Shown piece after piece: positions 1-7,184 of a DNA stretch of 64,000 nucleotides. Source of the DNA: Thalassospira sp. MCCC 1A01148 (GTDB lineage Bacteria > Pseudomonadota > Alphaproteobacteria > Rhodospirillales > Thalassospiraceae); contig NZ_LPVZ01000020.1 of NCBI RefSeq assembly GCF_001613795.1, positions 372,001 through 436,000 on the forward strand. Reading direction: 5' to 3'. Numbering within the stretch: the first letter of the stretch is position 1; every line of letters starts with the position of its first letter. The notes under the pieces were generated by a model. The model did no database searches. It was not told the DNA's origin and saw only the letters and a list, made by a program, of their open reading frames with translations. The position numbers were made by a program, and so were the translations under genes.

Positions 1-870
1 GTGCGCAAGGGGAGCCTTTCTGCAGCCGCGCAGGAGCTGAACTTGTCGCCGCCTGCTGTGAGCAAGCGTCTGGCAAAGCTGGAAGACCGTTTGGGGGTGC
101 GTTTACTGAACCGGACGACGCGGCGGATCAGTCTGACCAGCGAAGGGGATGCCTATTTTCAGAGTGCTGAGCAGATCATGCGTCAGATCGATGATCTTGA
201 ACAACGTGTGTCGCATGCCAGTGAGACGCCGTCAGGCCTGCTGCGGGTCAATGCAACATTTGGCTTTGGTCGGGAATACGTTGCGCCGGTTGTTTCGGAG
301 TTCTCCCACCTTTATCCGGAAGTCGAGGTGCAGCTGTTGCTGAGCGATATGCCGATGAACATGGTCGAGGAAGGAATTGATTTGGGGATCCGTTTTGGCG
401 GACTGCCCAATTCCCGAATTCGGGCGCGCAAACTACAGGGTAACAGGCGTTTTTTGTGCGCGGCACCGTCGTATTTGAAGCGGCATGGAACGCCCAAAAG
501 CCTCTCGGACCTTGCGCAACATAACTGCATCATCCTGCGCCAGGACAAGGATGTGCATGATCTGTGGAAATTGCAGCGCGGCCAGCATTCCGAGACGGTC
601 AAAGTGCACGGTACGCTGAGCAGTAATGACGGGGAGATCGCGTTACGTTGGGTTCTTGACGGGCATGGCATCATGATGCGTTCGGAGTGGGATATCAGCC
701 GTCATGTGAAACAGGACAGGCTAAGCCTTGTGCTGCCGCAATATGCTCATGTGGATGCCGATATCTATGCCGTATATCCGGAGCGTCACAACCTATCTGC
801 AAAGGTGCGGATTTTCATCGATTTTCTGCACCGAAAGCTTAGAGAAAAGGCCGCAGGAAGAGTCGAATAA
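1..870 (+). CDS. LysR-family transcriptional regulator (5' end missing)
   Basis: N-terminal winged helix-turn-helix (residues 1-55 here, with the usual SAAAQELNLSPPAVSKRLAKLE pattern) followed by a LysR effector-binding domain. Family members normally start about 10-15 residues earlier, with the helix leading into RKGSLS, so the true start lies before base 1 and the GTG at base 1 is probably an internal valine. The C-terminus is complete (TAA at 868-870). The target genes and ligand cannot be told from this window. Composition is closer to the core than the genes that follow, so it may mark the left border of the accessory region. Confidence 0.85.
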   Translation: MRKGSLSAAAQELNLSPPAVSKRLAKLEDRLGVRLLNRTTRRISLTSEGDAYFQSAEQIMRQIDDLEQRVSHASETPSGLLRVNATFGFGREYVAPVVSEFSHLYPEVEVQLLLSDMPMNMVEEGIDLGIRFGGLPNSRIRARKLQGNRRFLCAAPSYLKRHGTPKSLSDLAQHNCIILRQDKDVHDLWKLQRGQHSETVKVHGTLSSNDGEIALRWVLDGHGIMMRSEWDISRHVKQDRLSLVLPQYAHVDADIYAVYPERHNLSAKVRIFIDFLHRKLREKAAGRVE

Positions 871-892
871 CCCGGAATTATGACAATTCGGG
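871..892. terminator. Short inverted repeat after the LysR gene, possible terminator
   Basis: CCCGGAATT pairs with AATTCGGG across ATGAC, directly after the LysR stop. There is no T-run, so termination is uncertain. It separates the LysR gene from the converging effector gene. Confidence 0.3.
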
Positions 893-961
893 ACGACAGC
901 CCTCTCAGCAATAGCATCTAAAAGGAAGAGCACCATAATCTTGCTGTTCAGCGCTGAAAGC

Positions 962-1654
962 TCATTCATAGGGAAGCCTTTTAAAAGTTACCTTTGAAGC
1001 AGTATTCATCGCTCTCTGCCACATTCTGGCGGTCCATACGAGCCCACTCAATTCGTCTTTCCCAAAGTCGTATTCTAATCTGGCCGCTCCATAGAACTCA
1101 TTACTATCGGATACATTGTCAGTCATATTTTCTTGTTTAAAAATGTACAGGATCCCGGACTTCTGGAGGCCATTTTGAGCGAAAGGAATGATAGAAATTG
1201 TATTTGACTGCTTGATCGGCGTTACGCTGGCGGGGTTATACAAACTCATCTCTATCTTCCACCAACTCTGACGGATGTCAGCTTCAAGCTCCAATATACT
1301 CAAGTCGGCAAGCTCTGTTTCGCCGCAGTTGCGCATATCAAATTCATTTTCTTTTGATTGCGCAGCCTCAAGCAGTTGAAGCTGCCGGGGCCAGTTTGAA
1401 TGCAACTCAACTCTCCATTTTCCGTTTAGATCTGGAAAGAAGTGCACTGACAGCCAAGGTATTTTCGCCCAAACCCACCTCCAAACAGGGTTGAGCAGGA
1501 GCAAGTAAAGCATCACCCATACCATCAAAGGTATCGAGGTCAGCCCAATCGGCACGCCAAGTAGCTCTCCGTATGAGATCACAACCATACACAAGCCAAT
1601 TACTAGCCACGCGATTGCAAAGACGATGAACTTTTTAGGCAACATTCTGTACAT
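962..1654 (-). CDS. cap15: CBASS effector, Cap15-like (two membrane helices plus beta-barrel)
   Basis: About 230 residues. Two hydrophobic segments lie near the N-terminus (roughly residues 7-27 and 32-58), followed by a soluble beta-rich domain opening with FFPDLNGKWRVEL, the pattern of the Cap15 membrane-associated beta-barrel. Cap15 proteins bind a cyclic oligonucleotide and disrupt the inner membrane of phage-infected cells. Start chosen at ATG 1654, which has AAGGTGA just upstream; a GTG at 1663 overlaps that ribosome-binding site. The gene is divergent from the nucleotidyltransferase gene (76 bp apart), whereas CBASS effectors usually sit in the same operon. Family assignment rests on topology and one motif, so it is good but not certain. 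Confidence 0.72.
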   Translation of the reverse strand: MYRMLPKKFIVFAIAWLVIGLCMVVISYGELLGVPIGLTSIPLMVWVMLYLLLLNPVWRWVWAKIPWLSVHFFPDLNGKWRVELHSNWPRQLQLLEAAQSKENEFDMRNCGETELADLSILELEADIRQSWWKIEMSLYNPASVTPIKQSNTISIIPFAQNGLQKSGILYIFKQENMTDNVSDSNEFYGAARLEYDFGKDELSGLVWTARMWQRAMNTASKVTFKRLPYE

Positions 1655-1729
1655 GAGAGTCACCTTATAGGTTGTAGAGAATTTTAGAAAGCGCTAGTAT
1701 GAACAAAACGTGATCAGGAGCCATATGTT

Positions 1730-2917
1730 GTGACTTTAGCGAATGCACACGCTCTATTTTGTGGGCCATCGAACACTTCAAGCTTTCTCTCTAGCCTTAA
1801 TATCGACGATATCGATCGTGCGAAGTTACTTGCAGCGAGGAACAAAATTCGTAGCATTCTAAAAGCTTCTGCAGATACGTTGCTGAAGGACGACACGTTT
1901 TGGCAAGAGAGTTCGAAATTCAGGACATACAGACACTCTCGCCCAACAAGGGTAACGCTAAAGTTCATGACTCAGGGTAGCTTTTCCTACGGCACCTTGA
2001 ATATTCCGGCGCAATCTCCGAAGCAAGAAATCGATCTAGACGACGGAATGTATGTTCCTGTCGACTTTCTAGAAAATGGTGAGCCGGCACTAGCTGCAAA
2101 AGGCTTGTTTAGCTTTGTGACAAAATCATTATCAGATGCCTGCAGTCAAAACGGCTGGACTGTTAAAGAAAAGCGGAGCTGCGTTCGCGTACAACTGTGG
2201 CAAGGCGCACATATTGATATTCCCATCTACTCCATCCCGACAGAGAAGTTTGCTACTCTGAGAGCAGCGATGGACAGTGCTAATTTTGCGGAGGCAAATA
2301 TCTCCAGAGCGTATCTGTCGAATGATATGCGGATACCTTCGGACAAAATCATGTTGGCTCAGAGCGACGGCTCTTGGTTAAGGTCCGACCCGCAAGAGTT
2401 AGAAGAGTGGGTTAAAGCTCGGAAAGATAGGTTGGGCACCTGCTACACAAGACTTTGTCGCTTTTTCAAAGCATGGAGAGACTTTAATTGGCTGAGTTCT
2501 CCATTGTCGTCATTGTGCATTATGCGTGCAGTAGAAATCGCCCTTGAAGAGCTACCAGGCTTTCCCTCCCAGAACCGTGACGATGAACTTGTTATGTTAG
2601 TTGCAGAGAAGCTCCCCCTGATTTTGGGAAAGACAGTTCAAAATCCTGTTTTACGCGATTTGTCTCTTAACGATTGGGAAGAGAAAGATAGGGAGGCAAT
2701 TATCTCTGCGTCAGAAGAACTGTATGCAGAGATGCATTCTGCTTTAATGCAGACCGGTGATGCAACAAAGGTCGTAAACAAGCTGCGCGTTCGTTTTGGA
2801 GACAGGATTCCGAATAGACCAGACGTTGTGAAAATCGGCTCGAAGATAGAAGCCGTCCAAAAAGAGAAGCCTGCAACAGTGGCTGCGCCCGCTATCGTCG
2901 CTTCAACATCTGGGTAA
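1730..2917 (+). CDS. CBASS CD-NTase, DncV-like cyclic-oligonucleotide synthase
   Basis: 395 residues. The nucleotidyltransferase core shows GS at 83-84 (in TQGSFSYGTLN), the acidic pair D102/D104 (in EIDLDDGMY) and a third acid D163 (AHIDIPIY). The wording around these motifs is close to Vibrio DncV, so a clade-A enzyme making cGAMP-type dinucleotides is the best guess; the product is inferred. The start is GTG at 1730 with AGGAG nine bases upstream; the nearby ATG at 1725 runs straight into a stop. The C-terminal tail is flexible and Ala-rich and ends in glycine (ASTSG), as expected if Cap2 activates and conjugates the C-terminus. The stop overlaps the cap2 start (TAATG). Confidence 0.9.
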   Translation: MTLANAHALFCGPSNTSSFLSSLNIDDIDRAKLLAARNKIRSILKASADTLLKDDTFWQESSKFRTYRHSRPTRVTLKFMTQGSFSYGTLNIPAQSPKQEIDLDDGMYVPVDFLENGEPALAAKGLFSFVTKSLSDACSQNGWTVKEKRSCVRVQLWQGAHIDIPIYSIPTEKFATLRAAMDSANFAEANISRAYLSNDMRIPSDKIMLAQSDGSWLRSDPQELEEWVKARKDRLGTCYTRLCRFFKAWRDFNWLSSPLSSLCIMRAVEIALEELPGFPSQNRDDELVMLVAEKLPLILGKTVQNPVLRDLSLNDWEEKDREAIISASEELYAEMHSALMQTGDATKVVNKLRVRFGDRIPNRPDVVKIGSKIEAVQKEKPATVAAPAIVASTSG

Positions 2918-4581
2918 TGAATAAAACTCAATCCATTCAGATCATAGAAGCAACGCTATTAGACAAAGGCTTCAAATACATCGGCCCAGGACCGAGTGAT
3001 TACTCGGGGGTACTTGACGTCAATGGCAAGCAGATTGATGTAAAGCTCTCGATATCTGATGTTCGTTTTGCTGAGAAGCCTCGCGTTTCCCTGACTGACA
3101 GATCCCAAATTCCTCTTGAAACGCTCGCCCATATTGACAGCGGAGATGGGGGCATTTGTTACGTATCTGGCGCTGGCCTGCCTCTCGACATGTACCAACC
3201 AGGGGAAGCTATTTTACGGGTTTTAGAGGAGGTAACACGAACCCTGGGGCTTTCTTACAAAGGACGAGCCCAGCAAGAGTTCATAGATGAGTATCAGTTA
3301 TATTGGCGAGCAAAATATGGTGCCAGTGTTTTTCTCCCCCGATCGTCAGCAACGGGTGTAGTTGAAACAAGTGCTTTTTTCGCCAAGAAGGACGGCAAGG
3401 CTGAGTTTATCGCAATCAGAAGCTCGAAAAACTTGAGTGGCTACACTCTCTCATTTTTTGCAGAAGCTCAGATATGGTCTCTTTCTGAAAACATCGGCCC
3501 ATCAGTAAAGATTAAAGTACCTTTATATTACTCGGAGCTAAATGATTGGCTGAGCAGCCAGAAGTTAGCCGCCGAAATGAGCTGGTCGAAAGCCGAAAAC
3601 TTGCTTCTAAACGAAGGCTTACTAATCTTAGCTGCCCCCAACGCAGTTGTCGGCCTGCAGCTAGAAGTTCCGGCCCATTTAAAAAGTGCGGTCGACCGTA
3701 AACGTATTCGTAAAAGAAAACTTGCGGACCTGTTACGTAAAAACCAAAAAAATTTGAAGCTTCTTCGCTACTCATGCTCATGGTGTTCGCTTGAGGATAT
3801 TGCGTCCAGAAACTGTCTTGGAAGCCAAAACTTGAAAGAAACTTCTGTTGCTTTAGTTGGATGTGGGACCATTGGAGGTCACCTCGCCAAGATGCTTATC
3901 CAAAGCGGGGTCGGCAGTTCCGGAAAACTGTCTCTATTTGATAGAGATCGTTTGGCAGAAGGAAATATTGGCCGACACCTGCTCGGATTTGGTGATATCG
4001 GAAAAAACAAAGCGCTCGCTGTTAAAGCTGAGCTGGAGCGTTTTCATCCGGACGTTCAAGTCTTTGCGCACACTGGTGACGCGATGACAATGTGGGGGCA
4101 ACTTAAACAACACGATATAATCATCGACGCCACAGGTGAATGGAATGTTCAAACAGCTATTAATGATAGCTTCCTGAATGAAGACCGGGGGAACGTTAAG
4201 GCTCTAATCCATTCCTGGGTATTCATGAATGGAGCAGCTGTGCAGAGTTTTCTCAACTTAGGCGACGATTATGCTTGTTTCCGCTGCTTAAAACCGGACT
4301 TTGCAGGTCAGTGGCGCTATCCAGCAGGAAACGAGGATGAACCACTAAACCTCATGCCCGCTTCGTGCGGTGACGGGGCTTACGTACCATTTTCTGTCGA
4401 TGTTTCTACCATGGCAGCAAGTTTGGCCAATAAAGCTGTTCTTGACTGGGCAACAGGCAACCCCGGCCCACGCTTACGGACAGTTGTTATCGATTTTCAA
4501 CGCGGAAGAACGCAAAAACCTGTCTCACCAACACCATCCAAGCTCTGCCCTGCCTGCTCGCATTCAAGAGGCTCGCCTTGA
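2917..4581 (+). CDS. cap2: CBASS Cap2, fused E2-E1 ubiquitin-transfer-like protein
   Basis: 554 residues. An N-terminal E2-like domain (about 1-170) carries a candidate catalytic C81 in GGICYVSG. A linker leads to a C-terminal ThiF/E1 adenylation domain (about 290-554) with the nucleotide-binding loop VGCGTIGG at 311-322, a candidate E1 catalytic C484 in ASCGDGAYVP, and two CxxC pairs (C454/C457, C544/C547) that probably hold zinc. Cap2 attaches the C-terminus of the CD-NTase to cellular targets and so primes CBASS. The start overlaps the cdn stop by one base and the end overlaps cap3, so cdn-cap2-cap3 form one translationally coupled operon. Confidence 0.9.
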   Translation: MNKTQSIQIIEATLLDKGFKYIGPGPSDYSGVLDVNGKQIDVKLSISDVRFAEKPRVSLTDRSQIPLETLAHIDSGDGGICYVSGAGLPLDMYQPGEAILRVLEEVTRTLGLSYKGRAQQEFIDEYQLYWRAKYGASVFLPRSSATGVVETSAFFAKKDGKAEFIAIRSSKNLSGYTLSFFAEAQIWSLSENIGPSVKIKVPLYYSELNDWLSSQKLAAEMSWSKAENLLLNEGLLILAAPNAVVGLQLEVPAHLKSAVDRKRIRKRKLADLLRKNQKNLKLLRYSCSWCSLEDIASRNCLGSQNLKETSVALVGCGTIGGHLAKMLIQSGVGSSGKLSLFDRDRLAEGNIGRHLLGFGDIGKNKALAVKAELERFHPDVQVFAHTGDAMTMWGQLKQHDIIIDATGEWNVQTAINDSFLNEDRGNVKALIHSWVFMNGAAVQSFLNLGDDYACFRCLKPDFAGQWRYPAGNEDEPLNLMPASCGDGAYVPFSVDVSTMAASLANKAVLDWATGNPGPRLRTVVIDFQRGRTQKPVSPTPSKLCPACSHSRGSP

Positions 4582-5081
4582 CATATGTGTTAGTAGAAAA
4601 GTCGACATTACTAAGTTTAGAGAACAAGACTGAAGGCCAATCGGCCCAGAATGAACAAGGAGGTTTACTACTAGGTTACAGAAAGAAGTCAGGCCTTCAG
4701 ATCACTGGCTTTACACTTCCTCAAAGGTCAGACTTAGCGTCTCCGATGATTTTCAAGCGCAATTCAGAAGGACACGCGCAACTTGCTTTGAAAGCATGGG
4801 GGGAATCAAGAGGAACTGTCGACTGGATAGGGGAGTGGCATACTCATCCCGCCGGGAACTCGGCACCTTCAACAACAGACATAGCAAACTGGGTGAGGCT
4901 TTCAGAACATACAAAAAAACCAATGGTGTTCTTAATTTTATCTAAGCTTGGCTGGTATGTAGGCCTGCAACACCACTCTCCAAAGCGGCTAGTCCCATTG
5001 CAATGTATTGAGTCAAATTCCAATGCGGCCTTATTCGGAAAATGTCCGAACGATCACCAAAAAGTCAAATGCACACAATGA
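4578..5081 (+). CDS. cap3: CBASS Cap3, JAB/JAMM-family isopeptidase
   Basis: 167 residues. The JAMM zinc-protease signature is clear: a glutamate in NEQGGLLLG near residue 25, then EWHTHP followed by SAPSTTDIANW, giving HxH and the distal aspartate. Cap3 removes CD-NTase from its conjugates and counteracts Cap2. The start is TTG at 4578, overlapping the cap2 stop (TTGA), with AGAGG six bases upstream. The stop lies only 7 bp from the 3' end of a convergent tRNA gene, with no terminator hairpin between, so transcripts would run antisense into the tRNA. Confidence 0.9.
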   Translation: MTYVLVEKSTLLSLENKTEGQSAQNEQGGLLLGYRKKSGLQITGFTLPQRSDLASPMIFKRNSEGHAQLALKAWGESRGTVDWIGEWHTHPAGNSAPSTTDIANWVRLSEHTKKPMVFLILSKLGWYVGLQHHSPKRLVPLQCIESNSNAALFGKCPNDHQKVKCTQ

Positions 5082-5088
5082 AGAAGAA

Positions 5089-5165
5089 TGGTGGGCCCGG
5101 CGAGACTCGAACTCGCAACCAGACCGTTATGAGCGGTCGGCTCTAACCAATTGAGCTACAGGCCC
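5089..5165 (-). tRNA. tRNA-Ile2 (anticodon CAU), variant copy
   Basis: Complete 77-nt cloverleaf on the minus strand with encoded CCA, seven-base acceptor stem (GGGCCTG/CGGGCCC), anticodon loop CTCATAA and A73. C4:G69 and C5:G68 are the features TilS uses to pick tRNA-Ile2 over elongator tRNA-Met, so Ile2 is preferred. It differs from the copy at 14194-14270 at position 6, position 72 and throughout the T-arm, where the changes keep pairing (GCGAG/CTCGC against GGGGG/CCCTC). It is therefore a diverged gene, not a fresh duplicate. tRNA-Met is the alternative. Confidence 0.9.
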
Positions 5166-5262
5166 TACTCGAGCAAACGTTGGAGTGTAACGAATGGTCG
5201 ATACGCCGCCGTAAACTAGATAATTTCAGCCCAAGGTCAAGCGCAAACTCAGATCGCGATCA
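5166..5262. repeat. Diverged copy of the spacer upstream of tRNA-Ile2
   Basis: The stretch around 5212-5248 (AAACTAG, then a shared CCAAGGTCAAGC block) aligns with 14328-14361 next to rpoD. Similarity starts beside the tRNA and fades at the point corresponding to the rpoD stop codon. The hairpin present near rpoD is degraded here. This copy therefore derives from an rpoD-tRNA-Ile2 spacer of a related genome. Confidence 0.6.
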
Positions 5263-5318
5263 TGGACGTTAACGGCATGACCGGTGGATCAATTTGCCTC
5301 TGAAGCTTTGATTTCAAA

Positions 5319-5690
5319 CTAGTGAGCATTTTCAGCTTCAAGATATTCTTTTACCTGGAGAATGCCCTCAACACCTCTTTGCATCATTACTTCTAGGGCA
5401 CTCATCCCACTGAAGATTTGGTTGGGCTTTCTCACCCACTGATACCCTCTCCGTTTGTCGACAAAAAGCACCCTCAGCTGCGTATGAATGCCTAGCAACA
5501 AATGTGCCCGAAGCAACATATCTTCACTAGGACTTTGCTGCTCGTTCCCAAACGCTATCTCGTTGCAACCAAGCACAATCTGCGCTTCGGCATCCGTCAG
5601 TTCCCAGTTCTTAAGCAACCTTAAGGCCGCTCGGCACAATGCTTGAGCTTCCTTCTGAGTAAGTACGTTCTCCACCTGCCTTTTCGACAT
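5319..5690 (-). CDS. Xre/ParS antitoxin-like protein (DUF2384-type), orphan
   Basis: 123 residues, start at ATG 5690 with GGAGG six bases upstream (a GTG at 5696 is inside that site). An N-terminal helical part (WELTDAEAQIVLGCNE) resembles a divergent helix-turn-helix. The C-terminal segment (SGMSALEVMMQRGVEGILQVKEYLEAE) matches the pattern of the MbcA/ParS/Xre toxin-binding domain. Such antitoxins normally pair with a RES-domain toxin, but none lies next to it. Together with the similar protein at 6248-6697 it may serve as a regulator of the mobile element. Family call is by eye. Confidence 0.55.
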   Translation of the reverse strand: MSKRQVENVLTQKEAQALCRAALRLLKNWELTDAEAQIVLGCNEIAFGNEQQSPSEDMLLRAHLLLGIHTQLRVLFVDKRRGYQWVRKPNQIFSGMSALEVMMQRGVEGILQVKEYLEAENAH

Positions 5691-5730
5691 CCTCACCTCC
5701 AGTGGGGAGCACTGAACTCACCAATATCAC

Positions 5731-6124
5731 TGAACACCCCCTGGAATTGTAGAAACCCGGTTTGATCAGATTTGTCGTCTTTCGAATTCGACGGGTGACT
5801 GCATCCCGTTGGTACTATGTTTGCTCTTCGGATTGTAGAACAGTTCTATGTAATAGAGGCTCCCTGCCGTGCTTCATCCCCTGATTTATGGACCCTGCGG
5901 CGAAAGCGTTTGCGTTTAACCGTGTTGAAGAAACTTTCGGCAACAGCATCGTCACAGCAGTTCCCAAGGCGGCTCATACTATGTTCAAGATTGTGCTGAC
6001 GAAGGAAAACGGCCAGTCGGGCAACACTGTTCGGACCGCAACTCTTTCCCATATCCGGCGAACCAGAGCGGGCTACCTTTTGGCGGAAACTTTTACGGGA
6101 TTGTATCCGAGGCTCTTTGTACAC
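5731..6124 (-). pseudogene. IS3-family transposase (OrfB) C-terminal remnant
   Basis: The minus strand encodes the end of an IS3-family DDE transposase: HSMSRLGNCCDDAVAESFFNTVKR in one frame (about 6020-5870), then YYIELFYNPKSKHSTNG and SPVEFERRQ in another frame ending at 5766. A single indel near 5850-5870 separates them. The upstream part, including the first catalytic aspartates, is missing or unrecognisable. A TGAACACCCC sequence at 5731 looks like the preserved IS terminus. The element is dead; it may have destroyed part of the surrounding mobile element. Confidence 0.75.
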
Positions 6125-6247
6125 CCAAAGTGAATCTCCACCCCGCCTTGTTGGTCACCTAAAAGGAGATAGTTGGTCATTGGCGAGGGCAAGACATGAC
6201 ACGGTGTGGTATCCTGAAAGCCTCCAAGACAACTACAGGCAAGACAA

Positions 6248-6697
6248 ATGCCGCCGAATGTTCCGCTAAATCTCGAAGAACCAGGTCAACGTTTGACCGA
6301 GGTTGCATTGAAAGCATTAACTCGGATCTTCGTTGAATGGAGGCTCTCTCAAACAGAAGCTGCGGCTATCGCTGACTTGTCAGCAAGCAGCTGGAAGCGT
6401 ATTGAAGCCGGCGACTACAACAGGAAACTAAGCAAAGATCAGATGTTGAGGATCGGCAACATTGTTGGGATCTACAAGTGCCTGAAGCTATACTTCAATG
6501 AACCGATAGCATCGAAATGGATTAGCCTCGAGAATGACGGACCTCTTTTCCGGGGACAGAGACCGGTAGACAGCTTGATAGAGCAAGGACTTCCGCAGTT
6601 CTTTAGGGTACGCACCTATTTAGGTGCATTACTAGCAGGACAAGATCCTGATTTGACCATTGAACCTGAACAACTAGAAAACTGCTTTCATACCTAA
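6248..6697 (+). CDS. Second Xre/ParS antitoxin-like protein (DUF2384-type), orphan
   Basis: 149 residues with a clearer helix-turn-helix (LSQTEAAAIADLSASSWKRIEAGD) and a C-terminal toxin-binding-like segment (RPVDSLIEQGLPQFFRVRTYL). It is distantly similar in layout to the protein at 5319-5690, encoded on the opposite strand. No RES toxin gene is adjacent. The ribosome-binding site is weak (AGGCAAGACA). It could regulate the transposition genes or be the survivor of a toxin-antitoxin pair; the sequence cannot decide. Confidence 0.55.
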   Translation: MPPNVPLNLEEPGQRLTEVALKALTRIFVEWRLSQTEAAAIADLSASSWKRIEAGDYNRKLSKDQMLRIGNIVGIYKCLKLYFNEPIASKWISLENDGPLFRGQRPVDSLIEQGLPQFFRVRTYLGALLAGQDPDLTIEPEQLENCFHT

Positions 6698-6746
6698 CCG
6701 GGCTGTTCCTCGGCTCTGATCGCGATCAGCCGGTCGCTCTGATACG

Positions 6747-7049
6747 TCACTGTGAAACACCCCTCTCATTCAGCAAACGCGTCAACCGGTTTCTGAAACG
6801 CGACAATTCATAGATCCACTGCTTCCGCACAACCTCGACGACCTTCAGCCTTTGATCCGGGCAGTTAACAAAGTAACTCTCAGCTGCGGCAATCAACCTT
6901 TCCGCAGTGACCGGGAGCTTTGACCGCAAAATCAATCCAGCAACGTCAAAGACATTTGCTTCGATCTGGTTGGTTGCACGCTCGTGTTCGCCACGGGCGA
7001 CGGCAACGCATTTTTCCAACAAATCATCTTCAAAATCTCTAGCCGGCAT
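6747..7049 (-). CDS. Small helical protein of unknown function
   Basis: About 100 residues, predicted mostly helical, with many charged residues and no membrane segment, signal peptide or metal motif. Start taken at ATG 7049; a GTG two codons earlier is possible and neither has a strong ribosome-binding site. It lies between the second Xre-like gene and the transposition module, on the same strand as the module. I do not recognise the family, and the coding status is less certain than for its neighbours. Confidence 0.45.
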   Translation of the reverse strand: MPARDFEDDLLEKCVAVARGEHERATNQIEANVFDVAGLILRSKLPVTAERLIAAAESYFVNCPDQRLKVVEVVRKQWIYELSRFRNRLTRLLNERGVSQ

Positions 7050-7184
7050 TGGCACACCATTATTCAGAGAAGCTTCGAACTACACCACGGAAGGGCTGCA
7101 TGCCAAATCAACCGATTAGAATTGCGAATGCAGGCAAAGCTAATTATCAATAGCTCGCTGTTTAGCGCTCGAACATCGTTACAT

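Noticed and set aside
876-900. Possible left end of the Tn7-like element (ATTATGACAATTCGGG)
   Set aside because: It shares only a short GACAATT with the known end, in the wrong orientation, and no 21-bp repeats follow. It is better read as an inverted repeat after the LysR gene.
5089-5165. Elongator tRNA-Met as identity of the CAU tRNAs
   Set aside because: C4:G69 and C5:G68 in both copies match the TilS recognition pairs of tRNA-Ile2. Met is not fully excluded without a covariance model.
6747-7049. RES-domain toxin partner for the Xre/ParS-like genes
   Set aside because: At about 100 residues it is too short for a RES toxin and lacks the Arg-Glu-Ser pattern.
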